From Rhodospirillales bacterium (lineage in GTDB: Bacteria; Pseudomonadota; Alphaproteobacteria; Reyranellales; Reyranellaceae): a stretch of DNA of 64,000 bases. Every line of letters begins with the position of its first letter. Positions within the stretch are counted from its first letter, which is position 1. Under the pieces are notes generated by a model that worked only from the letters and a program-made list of their open reading frames with translations, searched no databases and was not told the DNA's origin. Shown in pieces: positions 34,253 through 46,721 of this stretch. The position numbers and the translations under genes were made by a program. The stretch is from NCBI GenBank assembly GCA_009377525.1, contig WHTW01000016.1, forward strand, positions 1 through 64,000, in the 5' to 3' direction.

Positions 34253-34648
34253 CTACGCCTTCTTCGAAGTTTTGCGAAACCAGGCTGCCAATGCTGTTTC
34301 CTTGATCGAGCCATCGGCGACGCCGATCATGGTGTGCACCACTTCGGATTCGTCTGCTTCATGACTCCAGCCATTCATCTCGAGAAAGATCGCCGCAACC
34401 GCGTGTGACGTGCGCTTGTTTCCGTCATGGAAAACATGTCCCTTGCAGAGAGCAAATGCGTAAGCGGCGGCAAGCTCGAAGATGTCGGGCCGCTGCTCCT
34501 CATAGTGCCACTTGTTCAAGGGGCGAGCCAAAGCTGCTTGAAACAGGGTCTCGTCGCGAACGCCGCCTTCGCGGCCGCCGAACAGGGTCAAGGCAGGCGC
34601 GTTGATGGCGACTGCCTCCTTGTCGGAGAGCCAAATCGGCTCTGTCAC
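34253..34648 (-). CDS. Doc-family toxin (Fic fold) of a type II toxin-antitoxin pair
   Basis: 131 aa, the usual Doc length. The Fic-core motif appears as GHVFHDGNKRTSHAVAAIFL near residues 70-89 (HxFx-D-G-NKR), as in death-on-curing proteins, which phosphorylate EF-Tu. A preceding helix DIFELAAAYAFALC fits the fold. It is downstream of and overlaps the antitoxin gene by 4 bases. The catalytic His, Asp and Lys are intact, so it should be active. Confidence 0.85.
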   Translation of the reverse strand: MTEPIWLSDKEAVAINAPALTLFGGREGGVRDETLFQAALARPLNKWHYEEQRPDIFELAAAYAFALCKGHVFHDGNKRTSHAVAAIFLEMNGWSHEADESEVVHTMIGVADGSIKETALAAWFRKTSKKA

Positions 34649-34872
34649 TTCTTCGACAACTCGCGATAGGCGTTCTTGTATCGGCGAAAGACGCGCTCAG
34701 CGGCTTCCATCGTCTTCTCGAATTTCGGATCGAAGGGCGTCACCAGGAACCCTTGAGGCGTTTCGATGGCGTAAAGCGTGTCGCCTTCTTTGGCATTCAT
34801 GCGCGCCAGTGCTTCTTTGGGCCACGATGTGCTGAGTGAATTGCCTGTACGGCGAAGCTTGAGTTCGGGCAT
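34645..34872 (-). CDS. AbrB/MazE-like antitoxin
   Basis: 75 aa. The N-terminal half ELKLRRTGNSLSTSWPKEAL followed by GDTLYAIETPQGFLVTPFDP is the SpoVT/AbrB swapped-hairpin DNA-binding fold. The C-terminal helical tail (KTMEAAERVFRRYKNAYREL) would bind and neutralise the toxin. It precedes and overlaps the Doc-like gene, the usual antitoxin-first order. The partner of P1 Doc is Phd, so this is the AbrB-type variant. Confidence 0.82.
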   Translation of the reverse strand: MPELKLRRTGNSLSTSWPKEALARMNAKEGDTLYAIETPQGFLVTPFDPKFEKTMEAAERVFRRYKNAYRELSKK

Positions 34873-34889
34873 TGGAGACCTCGCTAGTG

Positions 34890-34918
34890 TCTACCGCAGT
34901 AGATACATAAGTAGCTAC
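34890..34918. promoter_or_regulatory. Probable autoregulatory operator of the toxin-antitoxin operon
   Basis: Two dyads, TCTAC-CGCA-GTAGA (34890-34903) and GTAGCTAC (34911-34918), share a GTAG half-site. They lie 18-46 bases upstream of the antitoxin start, where AbrB-type antitoxins repress their own promoter. Confidence 0.55.
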
Positions 34919-34925
34919 ATGATGG

Positions 34926-35657
34926 TCAATAGTTTCGGCGCAGTGCCTGCCACAAAAGGGCAAGGCCCGAGATCACCATCACGATGTCCAGCATGTACTG
35001 GAAGGCGGCCACGCTCAGCCGCTCGACGATGAGGCGGGCGAGGTAGGTGCCGGCCATCACCGAGGAGCCGGAGATCAGGCCCTTGATGACGATGTCGATC
35101 GGCAGCGCGCCGAACTGACGGAAGGTCAGAGCCTTGCTGATGTAGAGGGCAAGCGAGCCTGCCGCTTCGGTGGCGATGAATGCCCCCTTGACCAGCCCGT
35201 AGGCGGCAAAGGTGGGCACGCTGAGCGGCCCGGTGGAGACCACGATGCCGGTGAGGAAGCCGATCACGGCGCCGGCGATGACCAGGCCGCCGAGACCGAT
35301 CGTCAGGTTGCGCGACGCGAGCCAGCGGCGGCCCGGCACCATGGCGAGGAAGAAGAGGCCCAGAGCGATCTCTACCGCGTTCTCCGGCAGGACGAGCAGG
35401 GTGCGCGCTCCGAGCGCTGCTGCCGGGACACCGCCCAGCGCATAAGCAGCGCAGACCTTCCAGTCGATCTCCTTCCACCACGAGGTGATCTTGGCGAAGT
35501 TCGACATCAGGGCGACGATCGCCATGATCGGCACCGCCTCGCGCGGCCCGAAGACGATGACCAGCACCGGCAGCAGGATGACGGTGGCGCCGGTGCCGAC
35601 GATGCCGCTCACCGTGCCGGCGACGAAGCCGACGGCAAGGACGAGGGCGTAGCTCAT
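34926..35657 (-). CDS. TauE/SafE-family sulfite/anion exporter-like permease
   Basis: 243 aa from the ATG at 35657, with eight or so membrane helices. The first repeat opens SYALVLAVGFVAGTVSGIVG with the conserved GxxxGxxGxG-type glycines, and the second copy lies near residue 130 (AGAVIGFLTGIVVSTGPLSV). The family moves sulfite, taurine-derived sulfonates and other organic anions. An upstream ATG at 35678 would add seven residues. The 35657 start codon lies inside the left arm of a 121-bp inverted repeat (35653-35773), so this element has supplied the promoter and leader. Confidence 0.85.
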   Translation of the reverse strand: MSYALVLAVGFVAGTVSGIVGTGATVILLPVLVIVFGPREAVPIMAIVALMSNFAKITSWWKEIDWKVCAAYALGGVPAAALGARTLLVLPENAVEIALGLFFLAMVPGRRWLASRNLTIGLGGLVIAGAVIGFLTGIVVSTGPLSVPTFAAYGLVKGAFIATEAAGSLALYISKALTFRQFGALPIDIVIKGLISGSSVMAGTYLARLIVERLSVAAFQYMLDIVMVISGLALLWQALRRNY

Positions 35658-35773
35658 GCTCTTCCGGACCGCGCGCATCTTGCGCGCTCATGAGCGAGCC
35701 GGACCTGCCTGCGCGAAGCCGAAGCGGCTTCGCTTCGGCGAAGGCAGGGGGTCGCGGTCCGGAAGAGCATGAG
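35653..35773. repeat. 121-bp composite inverted repeat covering a start codon (copy 4)
   Basis: Terminal arms of 21 bp (35653-35673 and 35753-35773) are perfect reverse complements. Inside are a GCGCGCA/TGCGCGC hairpin followed by TCATGAG, and a long stem CCTGCCT...AGGCAGG with CGAAGC repeats. The left arm contains the ATG of the TauE/SafE gene; the right end stops five bases before the metH stop codon. The first 29 bases after the arm start match the copy 3 element closely. Confidence 0.9.
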
Positions 35774-35778
35774 GTCTT

Positions 35779-38417
<2,639 letters not shown>

Positions 38418-38418
<1 letters not shown>

Positions 38419-39473
38419 CAGAAGAAACTCGCCGCCTCCATGCCGGAGAGCCGCAGTGCCGGGGGCAGGGCATGCCACTGGCGCGGCTTCACGTCCTTCA
38501 CCGCCTCGGCGATCGCCTTGATGTGGGTCGGCGTCGTGCCGCAGCAGCCGCCGACCACGTTCAGCCAGCCGTTCTCGGCCCAGCCCTTGACCAGCTTGGC
38601 CGTCATCTCGGGCGGCTCGTCATAGGCGCCGAGCTCGTTGGGCAGGCCGGCGTTGGGATAGACGCAGAGCATGCCTTCGACCCGCGGGGTCAGCGCATTC
38701 ACATAGGGGTGCAGCTCGGTGGCGCCAAAGCTGCAGTTCAGCCCCATGGTCAGCGGCTTGGCATGCCGCACCGAATGCCAGAAAGCCTCGACGGTCTGCC
38801 CCGAGAGGTTGCGGCCGGCGAGGTCGGTCAGCGTCATCGACACCATCACCGGCAGTTCCTCGCCGCGCGCTTCAGCCGCTTCGTCGGCGGCGACCAGGGC
38901 CGCCTTGGCGTTCAGCGTGTCGAACACCGTCTCGATCAGGATGAAGTCGACACCGCCATCCAGCAGGCCATCGATCTGCTCGCGATAGATGCCCTTGACC
39001 TCGTCGAAGGTGACGGCGCGGTAGCCGGGATCGTTGACGTTGGGCGACACCGACAGCGTCTTGTTGGTGGGCCCGAGAGCGCCCGCCACGAAGCGCGGCT
39101 TGTCGGGACCGCGTGCGGTCGCTTCGTCGGCGCAGGCGCGCGTCAGCCTGGCCGCGGCGACGTTGATCTCGCGCGCCATGCCGGCGATGCCGTAGTCACT
39201 GAGGCTGATGGCGTTGGAGTTGAAGGTGTTGGTGGCGAGGATATCGGCGCCCGCATCGATGTAGGCCTTGCAGATCTCGCCGACCACGTCAGGCCGCGTC
39301 AGGTTCAGAAGGTCGTTGTTGCCCTTCTGGTCGTGATTGAACGACCGGCCGGCGCGGAAGCCTTCCTCGTCCAGGCGATAGCTCTGGATCATCGAGCCGT
39401 AGGGCCCGTCCTTGACGATGATGCGTTCGCTGCCGATCTCGCGCAGCAGTTGGGCTTTCTCGGCGCGTGTCAT
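38418..39473 (-). CDS. metH: Homocysteine S-methyltransferase part of a split MetH
   Basis: 351 aa. The zinc-binding cysteines of the homocysteine domain are visible in [14 protein letters not shown] near residue 245 and [16 protein letters not shown] near 310. [14 protein letters not shown] near the start is the equivalent of the MetH entry strand. The protein ends [11 protein letters not shown], precisely where full-length MetH runs on into the pterin domain, so the split falls in the interdomain linker. Its start overlaps the metF stop by 4 bases. It should work in trans with the 879-aa partner. Confidence 0.93.
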
Positions 39474-40390
39474 TGTGGACGTACTCCCAGCAAATGGCAG
39501 ATCGCGAAGGTGAGATCGGCGCGGTTCAGCGTATAGAAATGGAACTGATCGACGCCTTCATCGCGCAGGCGGCGGCACAGGTCGCCCGCCACGGTGGCCG
39601 CGATCATGCGGCGGGTCTCAACGTCATCGTCGAGCCCGTCGAACAGATGGGCGAGCCAAGTCGGCACCTTGGCGCCGCACAGGCCTGCCATCTTGGTGAT
39701 GCCCTGGAAGTTCGAGACCGGCATGATGCCCGGCACGATCGGCGCGTTCACGCCGGCGGCAGCGGCACTGTCGCGGAAGCGCAGAAAGTCGTCGGCCTCG
39801 AAGAAGAACTGGGTGATGCAGCGGTCGGCGCCGGCATCGACCTTGCGCTTGAGATTCTCCAGGTCCGCCTTGGCATCCGCCGAATCGGGGTGCTTCTCGG
39901 GATAGCAAGCGGCGCTGATCTGGAACGGACCGATCTTCTTCAGGCCGGCGATCAGCTCGGCGGCGTTGGCATAGCCGCCGGGATGAGGGCTGTACTTGCC
40001 GCCCATGCCGGACGGCGGATCGCCGCGCAACGCCACGATGTGCCGGATGCCGGCGTCCCAGTAGGCCCGCGCGATCTCATCGATCTCGCCTTGAGTTGCG
40101 CCGACACAGGTGAGGTGAGCCGCGGCATCGACCCCGGTCTCCTTCTTCAGCCGCGCGACGGTCTCGTGCGTGCGCTGGCGCGTCGAACCGCCGGCGCCGT
40201 AGGTCACCGAGAAGAACGTCGGCTGCAGCGGCGCCAGACGCGTCACGGTCTCCCACAGGGTGCGTTCGGCAGCCTCGGTCTTGGGCGGGGAGAACTCGAA
40301 CGAAACTTTCAGGCGTTGCGGCGCACGCGCCGGAAACTCGGCCGATGAGACGCTGTAGGGGCCGCCAAGGGGACCAGTATCGGGACTCAT
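39470..40390 (-). CDS. metF: Methylenetetrahydrofolate reductase
   Basis: 306 aa. Motifs: KVSFEFSPPKTEAAERTLWE near residue 28 with the catalytic Glu, FFSVTYGAGGSTRQRTHETV near 59, IVALRGDPPSGMG near 118, and CITQFFFEADDFLRFRD near 185. It makes 5-methyl-THF, the methyl donor of MetH. It is third from the operon end: its start overlaps the regulator gene stop and its stop overlaps the MetH start, each by 4 bases. This tight coupling puts the whole methyl-transfer branch of methionine synthesis under the leading regulator. Confidence 0.93.
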   Translation of the reverse strand: MSPDTGPLGGPYSVSSAEFPARAPQRLKVSFEFSPPKTEAAERTLWETVTRLAPLQPTFFSVTYGAGGSTRQRTHETVARLKKETGVDAAAHLTCVGATQGEIDEIARAYWDAGIRHIVALRGDPPSGMGGKYSPHPGGYANAAELIAGLKKIGPFQISAACYPEKHPDSADAKADLENLKRKVDAGADRCITQFFFEADDFLRFRDSAAAAGVNAPIVPGIMPVSNFQGITKMAGLCGAKVPTWLAHLFDGLDDDVETRRMIAATVAGDLCRRLRDEGVDQFHFYTLNRADLTFAICHLLGVRPQ

Positions 40391-41367
40391 CGCGAAACTC
40401 CATGGACGGGATGGGCGGTGTGACGTGCGGCGGTGCGCGCCGGCAGCTCGCGCTCACCGCGCCAGATGCCGGTCATCAGGCGGCGGCCGGGGAAGTGGAT
40501 CGGCTCGAGCGGGTTGAGGCCGGCGCTACGCAGCCAGCCCTGCACCTGGTTGTCGGCGAAGCCGAGATGGACATGGGCATGCTCGCGCTTGAGCTCGACC
40601 AGATCGTGCGGCGAGAAGTCGACCACCAGCACGACACCGCCCGGTCGCACGACGCGCGCCGCTTCGCTCAGCGCCGCCGCCGGATCGTCGGCGTAGTGAA
40701 GCACGTGGTGGATGGTGACGACGTCGAAGGCGTCGGATTCGAAGGGCAGGGCGTACATATCGCCCTGGCGGATGTCGGCATTGTCGATGCCGGCCTTGGC
40801 GAGGTTGGCGCGGGCCAGCGCCAGCATCTCGCGCGACTGGTCGACGCCGATGGCCTGCTCGACCTTGGGCGCCAGCACTTCGAGCAGCCGGCCGGTGCCG
40901 GTGCCGATATCGAGCAGGCGGCGCGCCCCGATCGGCAGGTGATGGGCCAGCGCGCGCTCGATCTCGCGGTCGGCCACATGCAGGGCGCGCAGTTCGTCCC
41001 AGCGCTGGGCATTGTCGCGGAAGAAGCGCACCGCGGCCGTCTGGCGGCGCTGCTGCAGGGCGTCGAGCCGCGCGCGGTCGGCGGCGATACGGGCATGCTT
41101 GGGATCGAGCCGACGCACGAACTCGCGCACCAAGGCTGCGTCGTCGCTCGACGCCACGAGGCGGAAGCGGGTGAACTGCGCTTCGCGGAAGCGCTCGAGC
41201 AGGCCCGCCTCGACCAGGAGTTTCAAATGGCGTGAAACGCGCGGCTGGCTCTGCCCCAGCACATGCACGTAGTCGCTGACTGTCAGATCCTCGCGCGCCG
41301 CCAGCGCCAGGATGCGCAGCCGCGTGTCTTCGGCGGCGGCCCGCAGGAGGGTGAGGAGGTGATCCAT
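40387..41367 (-). CDS. ArsR-family regulator fused to a SAM-dependent methyltransferase (SahR-like)
   Basis: 326 aa. Residues ~1-95 form an ArsR winged helix (DTRLRILALAAREDLTVSDY, then LGQSQPRVSRHLKLLVEAGL). Residues ~140-300 form a class I methyltransferase with the SAM motif LLDIGTGTGRLLEVLA, VDQSREML and HHVLHYADDPAAAL. It leads the metF-metH operon. SahR, an ArsR-type sensor of S-adenosylhomocysteine, controls the methionine cycle in proteobacteria; the fused domain may serve as SAM/SAH sensor. A candidate operator lies 11 bases upstream. Confidence 0.85.
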   Translation of the reverse strand: MDHLLTLLRAAAEDTRLRILALAAREDLTVSDYVHVLGQSQPRVSRHLKLLVEAGLLERFREAQFTRFRLVASSDDAALVREFVRRLDPKHARIAADRARLDALQQRRQTAAVRFFRDNAQRWDELRALHVADREIERALAHHLPIGARRLLDIGTGTGRLLEVLAPKVEQAIGVDQSREMLALARANLAKAGIDNADIRQGDMYALPFESDAFDVVTIHHVLHYADDPAAALSEAARVVRPGGVVLVVDFSPHDLVELKREHAHVHLGFADNQVQGWLRSAGLNPLEPIHFPGRRLMTGIWRGERELPARTAARHTAHPVHGVSR

Positions 41368-41377
41368 GAATTGAAGA

Positions 41378-41399
41378 ATATAAGCATATCTTTATGTAT
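41378..41399. promoter_or_regulatory. AT-rich imperfect palindrome upstream of the methionine operon
   Basis: ATATAAGCATATCTTTATGTAT is centred on ATAT, with half-sites ATATAAG and CTTTATGTAT. It stands out from the GC-rich surroundings and lies 11-32 bases before the regulator start. It is the best binding site for the ArsR-type regulator, implying autoregulation and control of metF and metH. Confidence 0.55.
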
Positions 41400-41545
41400 G
41401 CAACAGGGGAATCAAGGGCGAAAATTGTTGCCGCAATACAACGAAGCAACGCTGTATTGCCTATTCACTTCAAACCGCAGCGCCCGTGTGCAACACTCAT
41501 TTTCGAACTTCGTGTCTTTGGCCCGGCGTGCCGGAGCCTGCGGGG

Positions 41546-42376
41546 ATGGACCCAGGGTTGGCGTTGATGATCGCAAGCGTGTTCAAGGTGGCCACCCGCG
41601 TCCGTCGTTCGGTCGCCGCAACCGCCGTGGCTGCCACCTTGGTGAGTGGTTGCGCGGTAAACGATACGGGCGCTGCCGAGGTATGGGACCCGATCGAGAC
41701 GCCTAACCGCTTCATTTTCTCGATCAATCGCGCCGTCGACGTCATGGCGATCCGGCCTGTCACCGTGCTCTATCGCGACTGGGTGCCGGAGCCCGCGCAG
41801 AAGAGCGTGCGCAACCTTCTGGACAATCTCGGCGAGCCGGTGACGGCCATCAACGAGGTCTTCCAGGGCGATCCCAGCCGAGCGGCCACGACCATGGCCC
41901 GCTTCCTGGTGAACTCGACGATCGGCTTGGCTGGCCTGTTCGACGTCGCCTCCATGCTGGGCATGGAACGGACCAAGACCGATGCCGGCCAGACCATCGG
42001 CATATGGGCCGGCAAGGGCGTCGAGCCGGAGAATGGCGGCTTTTACCTGGTGCTGCCGCTCGCCGGACCGTCCAACGCGCGTGATGCCACGGGCCTGATG
42101 ATCGACTACGCGATCGATCCGTTCCAGATCCTGCCGATCGCCTTCAACTGGGACTGGTTCTACTACTCGGTGCCGCGCTACGGCCTGAACGTCATCGACT
42201 ATCGCTCGCGCACCATGTTCGCCTTGGACGACATCGAGAAGAACAGCGTCGACTACTACGCCGCGCTGCGCTCGGCCTACACCCAGAACCGCGCCGAACT
42301 TATTCGCGCGAAGCGTGACAAGACCGACACCAAGGGCGAACTGGAGCGTCGCGACAATCTCGCGCTGGTGCGGTAA
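41546..42376 (+). CDS. mlaA: MlaA/VacJ-family outer-membrane lipoprotein
   Basis: 276 aa. A signal peptide ends in the lipobox LVSGC near residue 37, followed by the family blocks DPIETPNRFIFSINRAVDVM near 52, NLLDNLGEPVTAINEVFQGD near 90 and NSTIGLAGLFDVASMLGM near 120, then PLAGPSNARDATGLMIDY. MlaA removes mislocalised phospholipids from the outer leaflet of the outer membrane. I took the ATG at 41546 (GGAG nine bases before); the ATG at 41567 is an alternative that still keeps the signal. It is 45 bp upstream of mlaC. Confidence 0.9.
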   Translation: MDPGLALMIASVFKVATRVRRSVAATAVAATLVSGCAVNDTGAAEVWDPIETPNRFIFSINRAVDVMAIRPVTVLYRDWVPEPAQKSVRNLLDNLGEPVTAINEVFQGDPSRAATTMARFLVNSTIGLAGLFDVASMLGMERTKTDAGQTIGIWAGKGVEPENGGFYLVLPLAGPSNARDATGLMIDYAIDPFQILPIAFNWDWFYYSVPRYGLNVIDYRSRTMFALDDIEKNSVDYYAALRSAYTQNRAELIRAKRDKTDTKGELERRDNLALVR

Positions 42377-42421
42377 GAAACTTGCGGTAACATTCCGTCA
42401 AAGTCACCGAAGGAGCGACCG

Positions 42422-43024
42422 TTGCCGCTGCCCGCTTGTCGTCGCCTCGCTTTTCGCCTCGCCGCCGGTGCTACCATCGCGCTCATTGCTGCGCCGGCTC
42501 TTGCCAACGACCCGGCGGCCGACCTGGTCTCCAGCACCGCGGCCCAGGCCATCGACATCGTCAAGGCCAAGACCGGTGCGCAGCGCCAGGCGGCGATCCA
42601 GCAGGTCCTGCAGACCAGGTTCGACCTGCCTTACATGGCGCGGACGGCGCTGGGGATCCATTGGGCCAAGGCCACGCCAGAACAGCAGGCCCGCTTCGTG
42701 AAGGCGACCGAGACCGCCGAGGCCAAGGCCTACAGCGAGCGCTTCGGCCAGTATAGCGGCCAGACGCTTGCCATCGGCAAGACGACGACCCGGCCCAATG
42801 GCGTCTTCATCGTCGACAGCCGGCTCAACCAGACCAACGGCCAGCCCATCAAGCTCGCATGGGAGGTCCGCCAGCTGCCGGCGGGGCTGCGCATCACCGA
42901 CGTCAAGATCGAGGGCGTCAGCATGGTCATGACTAGACGTTCGGATTTCAATTCCTACATCCAGCAGCACGGCGGCAAGGTGCAGCCTTTGATCGACGAG
43001 CTCGAGGCCCGGGCTGCTCGGTGA
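42422..43024 (+). CDS. mlaC: MlaC-family periplasmic phospholipid-binding protein
   Basis: 200 aa from a TTG start, six bases after AAGGAG. The signal peptide ends APALA near residue 28. The family segments are RFDLPYMARTALGIHWAKAT near 67 and AYSERFGQYSG near 104, typical of the Ttg2D/MlaC domain (about 190 aa). MlaC ferries phospholipid between MlaA and the inner-membrane MlaFEDB complex. That complex is not in this window, so only the outer half of the system is here. Confidence 0.9.
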   Translation: MPLPACRRLAFRLAAGATIALIAAPALANDPAADLVSSTAAQAIDIVKAKTGAQRQAAIQQVLQTRFDLPYMARTALGIHWAKATPEQQARFVKATETAEAKAYSERFGQYSGQTLAIGKTTTRPNGVFIVDSRLNQTNGQPIKLAWEVRQLPAGLRITDVKIEGVSMVMTRRSDFNSYIQQHGGKVQPLIDELEARAAR

Positions 43025-43122
43025 ATTTGCGCCTGTAACGCGGCCGACGTAATATCACCGGTGGGAGGCGTATCGATCGGCCCGCCGTGAGTAAGAACGG
43101 CACGGCCGAAGGAGAGCGCCAT

Positions 43123-43932
43123 ATGGACAGCGCCGTCGCAAAGAACGCAGCGGAACCCCGCTCGGTGGACCCGGTTTGGACCAAGATCCGCGAGGCCGCG
43201 CAGACGGCGGCCGCGACCGAACCGGTGCTGGCCGGCACCCTGCACGCCACCATCCTGAGCCAGCCCAAGTTCGAAAATGCGCTGAGCTACCATCTGGCGC
43301 GGCTCGCCGGCACCACCGAGGTGCCCGCCGCGCTGATCCGCCAGATCTTCGACGAGGCGTTGACCGCCGACCCGGCCATCGGGCTGGCGGCGCGCCTCGA
43401 CATCGTGGCCGTCGCCGATCGCGATCCCGCCTGCACATCGCACCTCGATCCACTGCTGTGGTTCAAGGGCTATCACGCGCTGCAGACCTCGCGTGTCGCC
43501 CACTGGCTGTGGCTGCACGGCCGCCAGACTCTTGCCCACTTCCTGCAGAGCCGCGCCAGCGCCCTGTTCGGCCTCGACATCCATCCCGGCGCCCGCATCG
43601 GCAAGGGCATCTTCATCGACCATGGCACCGGTGTGGTGATCGGCGAGACCGCTGTCGTCGAGGACGGCGTGTCGATGCTGCACGGCGTGACCTTGGGCGG
43701 CACCGGCAAGGAACGCGGCGACCGCCATCCCAAGGTGCGGCGCGGCGTGCTTTTGGGCGCCGGCGCCAAGGTGCTGGGCAATATCGAGATCGGCGCCTGC
43801 GCCAAGATCGCGGCCGGCAGCGTGGTGCTCGAGCCGGTGCCCGCGGGCTGCACGGCGGCCGGCGTGCCGGCGCGCATCATCGGCTGTGTCGACGTGCCCG
43901 AACCGGCCCTTGAGATGGACCAGCGGATCTGA
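43123..43932 (+). CDS. cysE: Serine O-acetyltransferase
   Basis: 269 aa. The helical N-terminal domain (KFENALSYHLARLAGT near residue 48) and the C-terminal left-handed beta helix are both complete. The catalytic region FGLDIHPGARIGKGIFIDHG and GVVIGETAVVEDGVSMLHGV (~150-190) holds the active-site Asp/His, then LGGTGKERGDRHPK. It makes O-acetylserine, the precursor of cysteine. I prefer the ATG at 43123, eight bases after AAGGAG, over the GTG at 43087. Confidence 0.93.
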   Translation: MDSAVAKNAAEPRSVDPVWTKIREAAQTAAATEPVLAGTLHATILSQPKFENALSYHLARLAGTTEVPAALIRQIFDEALTADPAIGLAARLDIVAVADRDPACTSHLDPLLWFKGYHALQTSRVAHWLWLHGRQTLAHFLQSRASALFGLDIHPGARIGKGIFIDHGTGVVIGETAVVEDGVSMLHGVTLGGTGKERGDRHPKVRRGVLLGAGAKVLGNIEIGACAKIAAGSVVLEPVPAGCTAAGVPARIIGCVDVPEPALEMDQRI

Positions 43933-43936
43933 TTGA

Positions 43937-44266
43937 TCAGGTGCTCGTGTCGACGGCGTGATGCAGCGCCTTGATCGACTTGATCAGCTCGTGCATCAGC
44001 TCCTTCTGCTTCTCGTCGAGCTTCTCGTTGTCGTCGGTCTCGGCTTGTAGCGAGGCTTCCGCTTCCTCCAGGCGGCGGATGAAATTCATCGCCTGCTCCG
44101 ACTTCTGCTGCTCGGAGCCGGACAGCAGCTCGCACATGCTGAGACAGAGCGAGGCGAGGCTGCGGTTCTGCAGCTCCGGGGTCAGCGGGAACTTGCTCTT
44201 GAACATGCCGTGCATGGCCGCCTTGGCCTCGCCCACTGTCTTGGCGCGGCGCAGGCCGTATTCCAT
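43937..44266 (-). CDS. Conserved-looking hypothetical helical protein
   Basis: 109 aa, no family recognised and no signal peptide. The second half (FIRRLEEAEASLQAETDDNE then KLDEKQKELMHELIKSIKAL) is rich in Glu, Lys and Leu with heptad spacing, likely a coiled coil. It is convergent with cysE, only 4 bp apart. Strong codon bias and conserved helix pattern support it as real; the role is unknown. Confidence 0.65.
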   Translation of the reverse strand: MEYGLRRAKTVGEAKAAMHGMFKSKFPLTPELQNRSLASLCLSMCELLSGSEQQKSEQAMNFIRRLEEAEASLQAETDDNEKLDEKQKELMHELIKSIKALHHAVDTST

Positions 44267-44317
44267 CGTGTCCAGCCGGTTCGTGATCTCGAAACGGTGT
44301 GTAGAGAGCTGCTGGCG

Positions 44318-44857
44318 CTAAGGCCCGCTGAGATCGGCGGGCCGGCGGATCGGCCAGATCCTCGACATCGCCCAGCTCACCACCAGGCCGACGACGCAGC
44401 CGAACACCACCTCGGCGACCTTGTGCAGGCCCGATTCGATGCCGCCCAGCTTGGAGTGCGACGACACGCCGGCCGCGATCACGATCGCCGCCGTGATCGG
44501 CGCCTGGCGCCACATTGTCTGGATATGGATGACGTACGAGGACAGCAGGACGGTTACGGCAAGCGCGAAGGGCAGCATCCATTCGGCAGGTCCGCCGACG
44601 ACGAGGAAGAGCAGGCCGACCACGCCGCCCACCAGCACGTTGGTGAGGCGGCTCCTGAACATGCGGGCCGCCTCGGTCACCTGCGGATCCGACGCCGCCA
44701 CCATCGAAGCGATGGCCCAGATCGGATTGGTGTCGGCGATGTGCGCCAGCGAAAACCAGACAATCGCTGTGGCGATGGCCACGTTGAGCGCGAACCGGAT
44801 GCCGAGGATGTCCTGCGGCATCGCGAAGGGCCACCGCATGCCATTGCCGGTCTGCAT
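44318..44857 (-). CDS. FUSC/aromatic-acid-exporter-like membrane protein
   Basis: 179 aa, about five membrane helices. The FUSC-type pattern is seen in RFALNVAIATAIVWFSLAHI (residues ~21-40), then IWAIASMVAASDPQV, RLTNVLVGGVVGLLFLVVGG (~70-89) and KVAEVVFGCVVGLVVSWAMS near the end. It lacks the soluble domain of AaeB-like proteins, so it is the short single-domain version. Probable efflux component or membrane protein of unknown substrate. It is downstream of the ettA gene on the same strand, separated by a palindromic element. Confidence 0.75.
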   Translation of the reverse strand: MQTGNGMRWPFAMPQDILGIRFALNVAIATAIVWFSLAHIADTNPIWAIASMVAASDPQVTEAARMFRSRLTNVLVGGVVGLLFLVVGGPAEWMLPFALAVTVLLSSYVIHIQTMWRQAPITAAIVIAAGVSSHSKLGGIESGLHKVAEVVFGCVVGLVVSWAMSRIWPIRRPADLSGP

Positions 44858-44883
44858 GTTCGCCTCTCCCGATACGTCTTATC

Positions 44884-44942
44884 GGAGCGCGGACCTCCAG
44901 GTCCGCTCATGAGCATGATGCGGACCTGGAGGTCCGCGCTCC
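44884..44942. repeat. Palindromic element, 23-bp perfect arms, TCATGA loop (copy 2)
   Basis: The arms (44884-44906 and 44920-44942) are identical in sequence to those at 9004-9064. The loop is TCATGAGCATGAT, different beyond its first six bases. It lies just after the ettA stop, where it may also act as a terminator-like hairpin or mRNA stabiliser. Confidence 0.9.
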
Positions 44943-44949
44943 GGCAAGG

Positions 44950-46626
<1,677 letters not shown>

Positions 46627-46721
46627 TGGCGGCTCCGGTCGGATCGGGGTGGAACGGGGTTGGGCGCGCTTGTAGCGGCCCCGGCGCTCGGGTTCAATGA
46701 CGCCGGGAGAAACGCTCAGGG

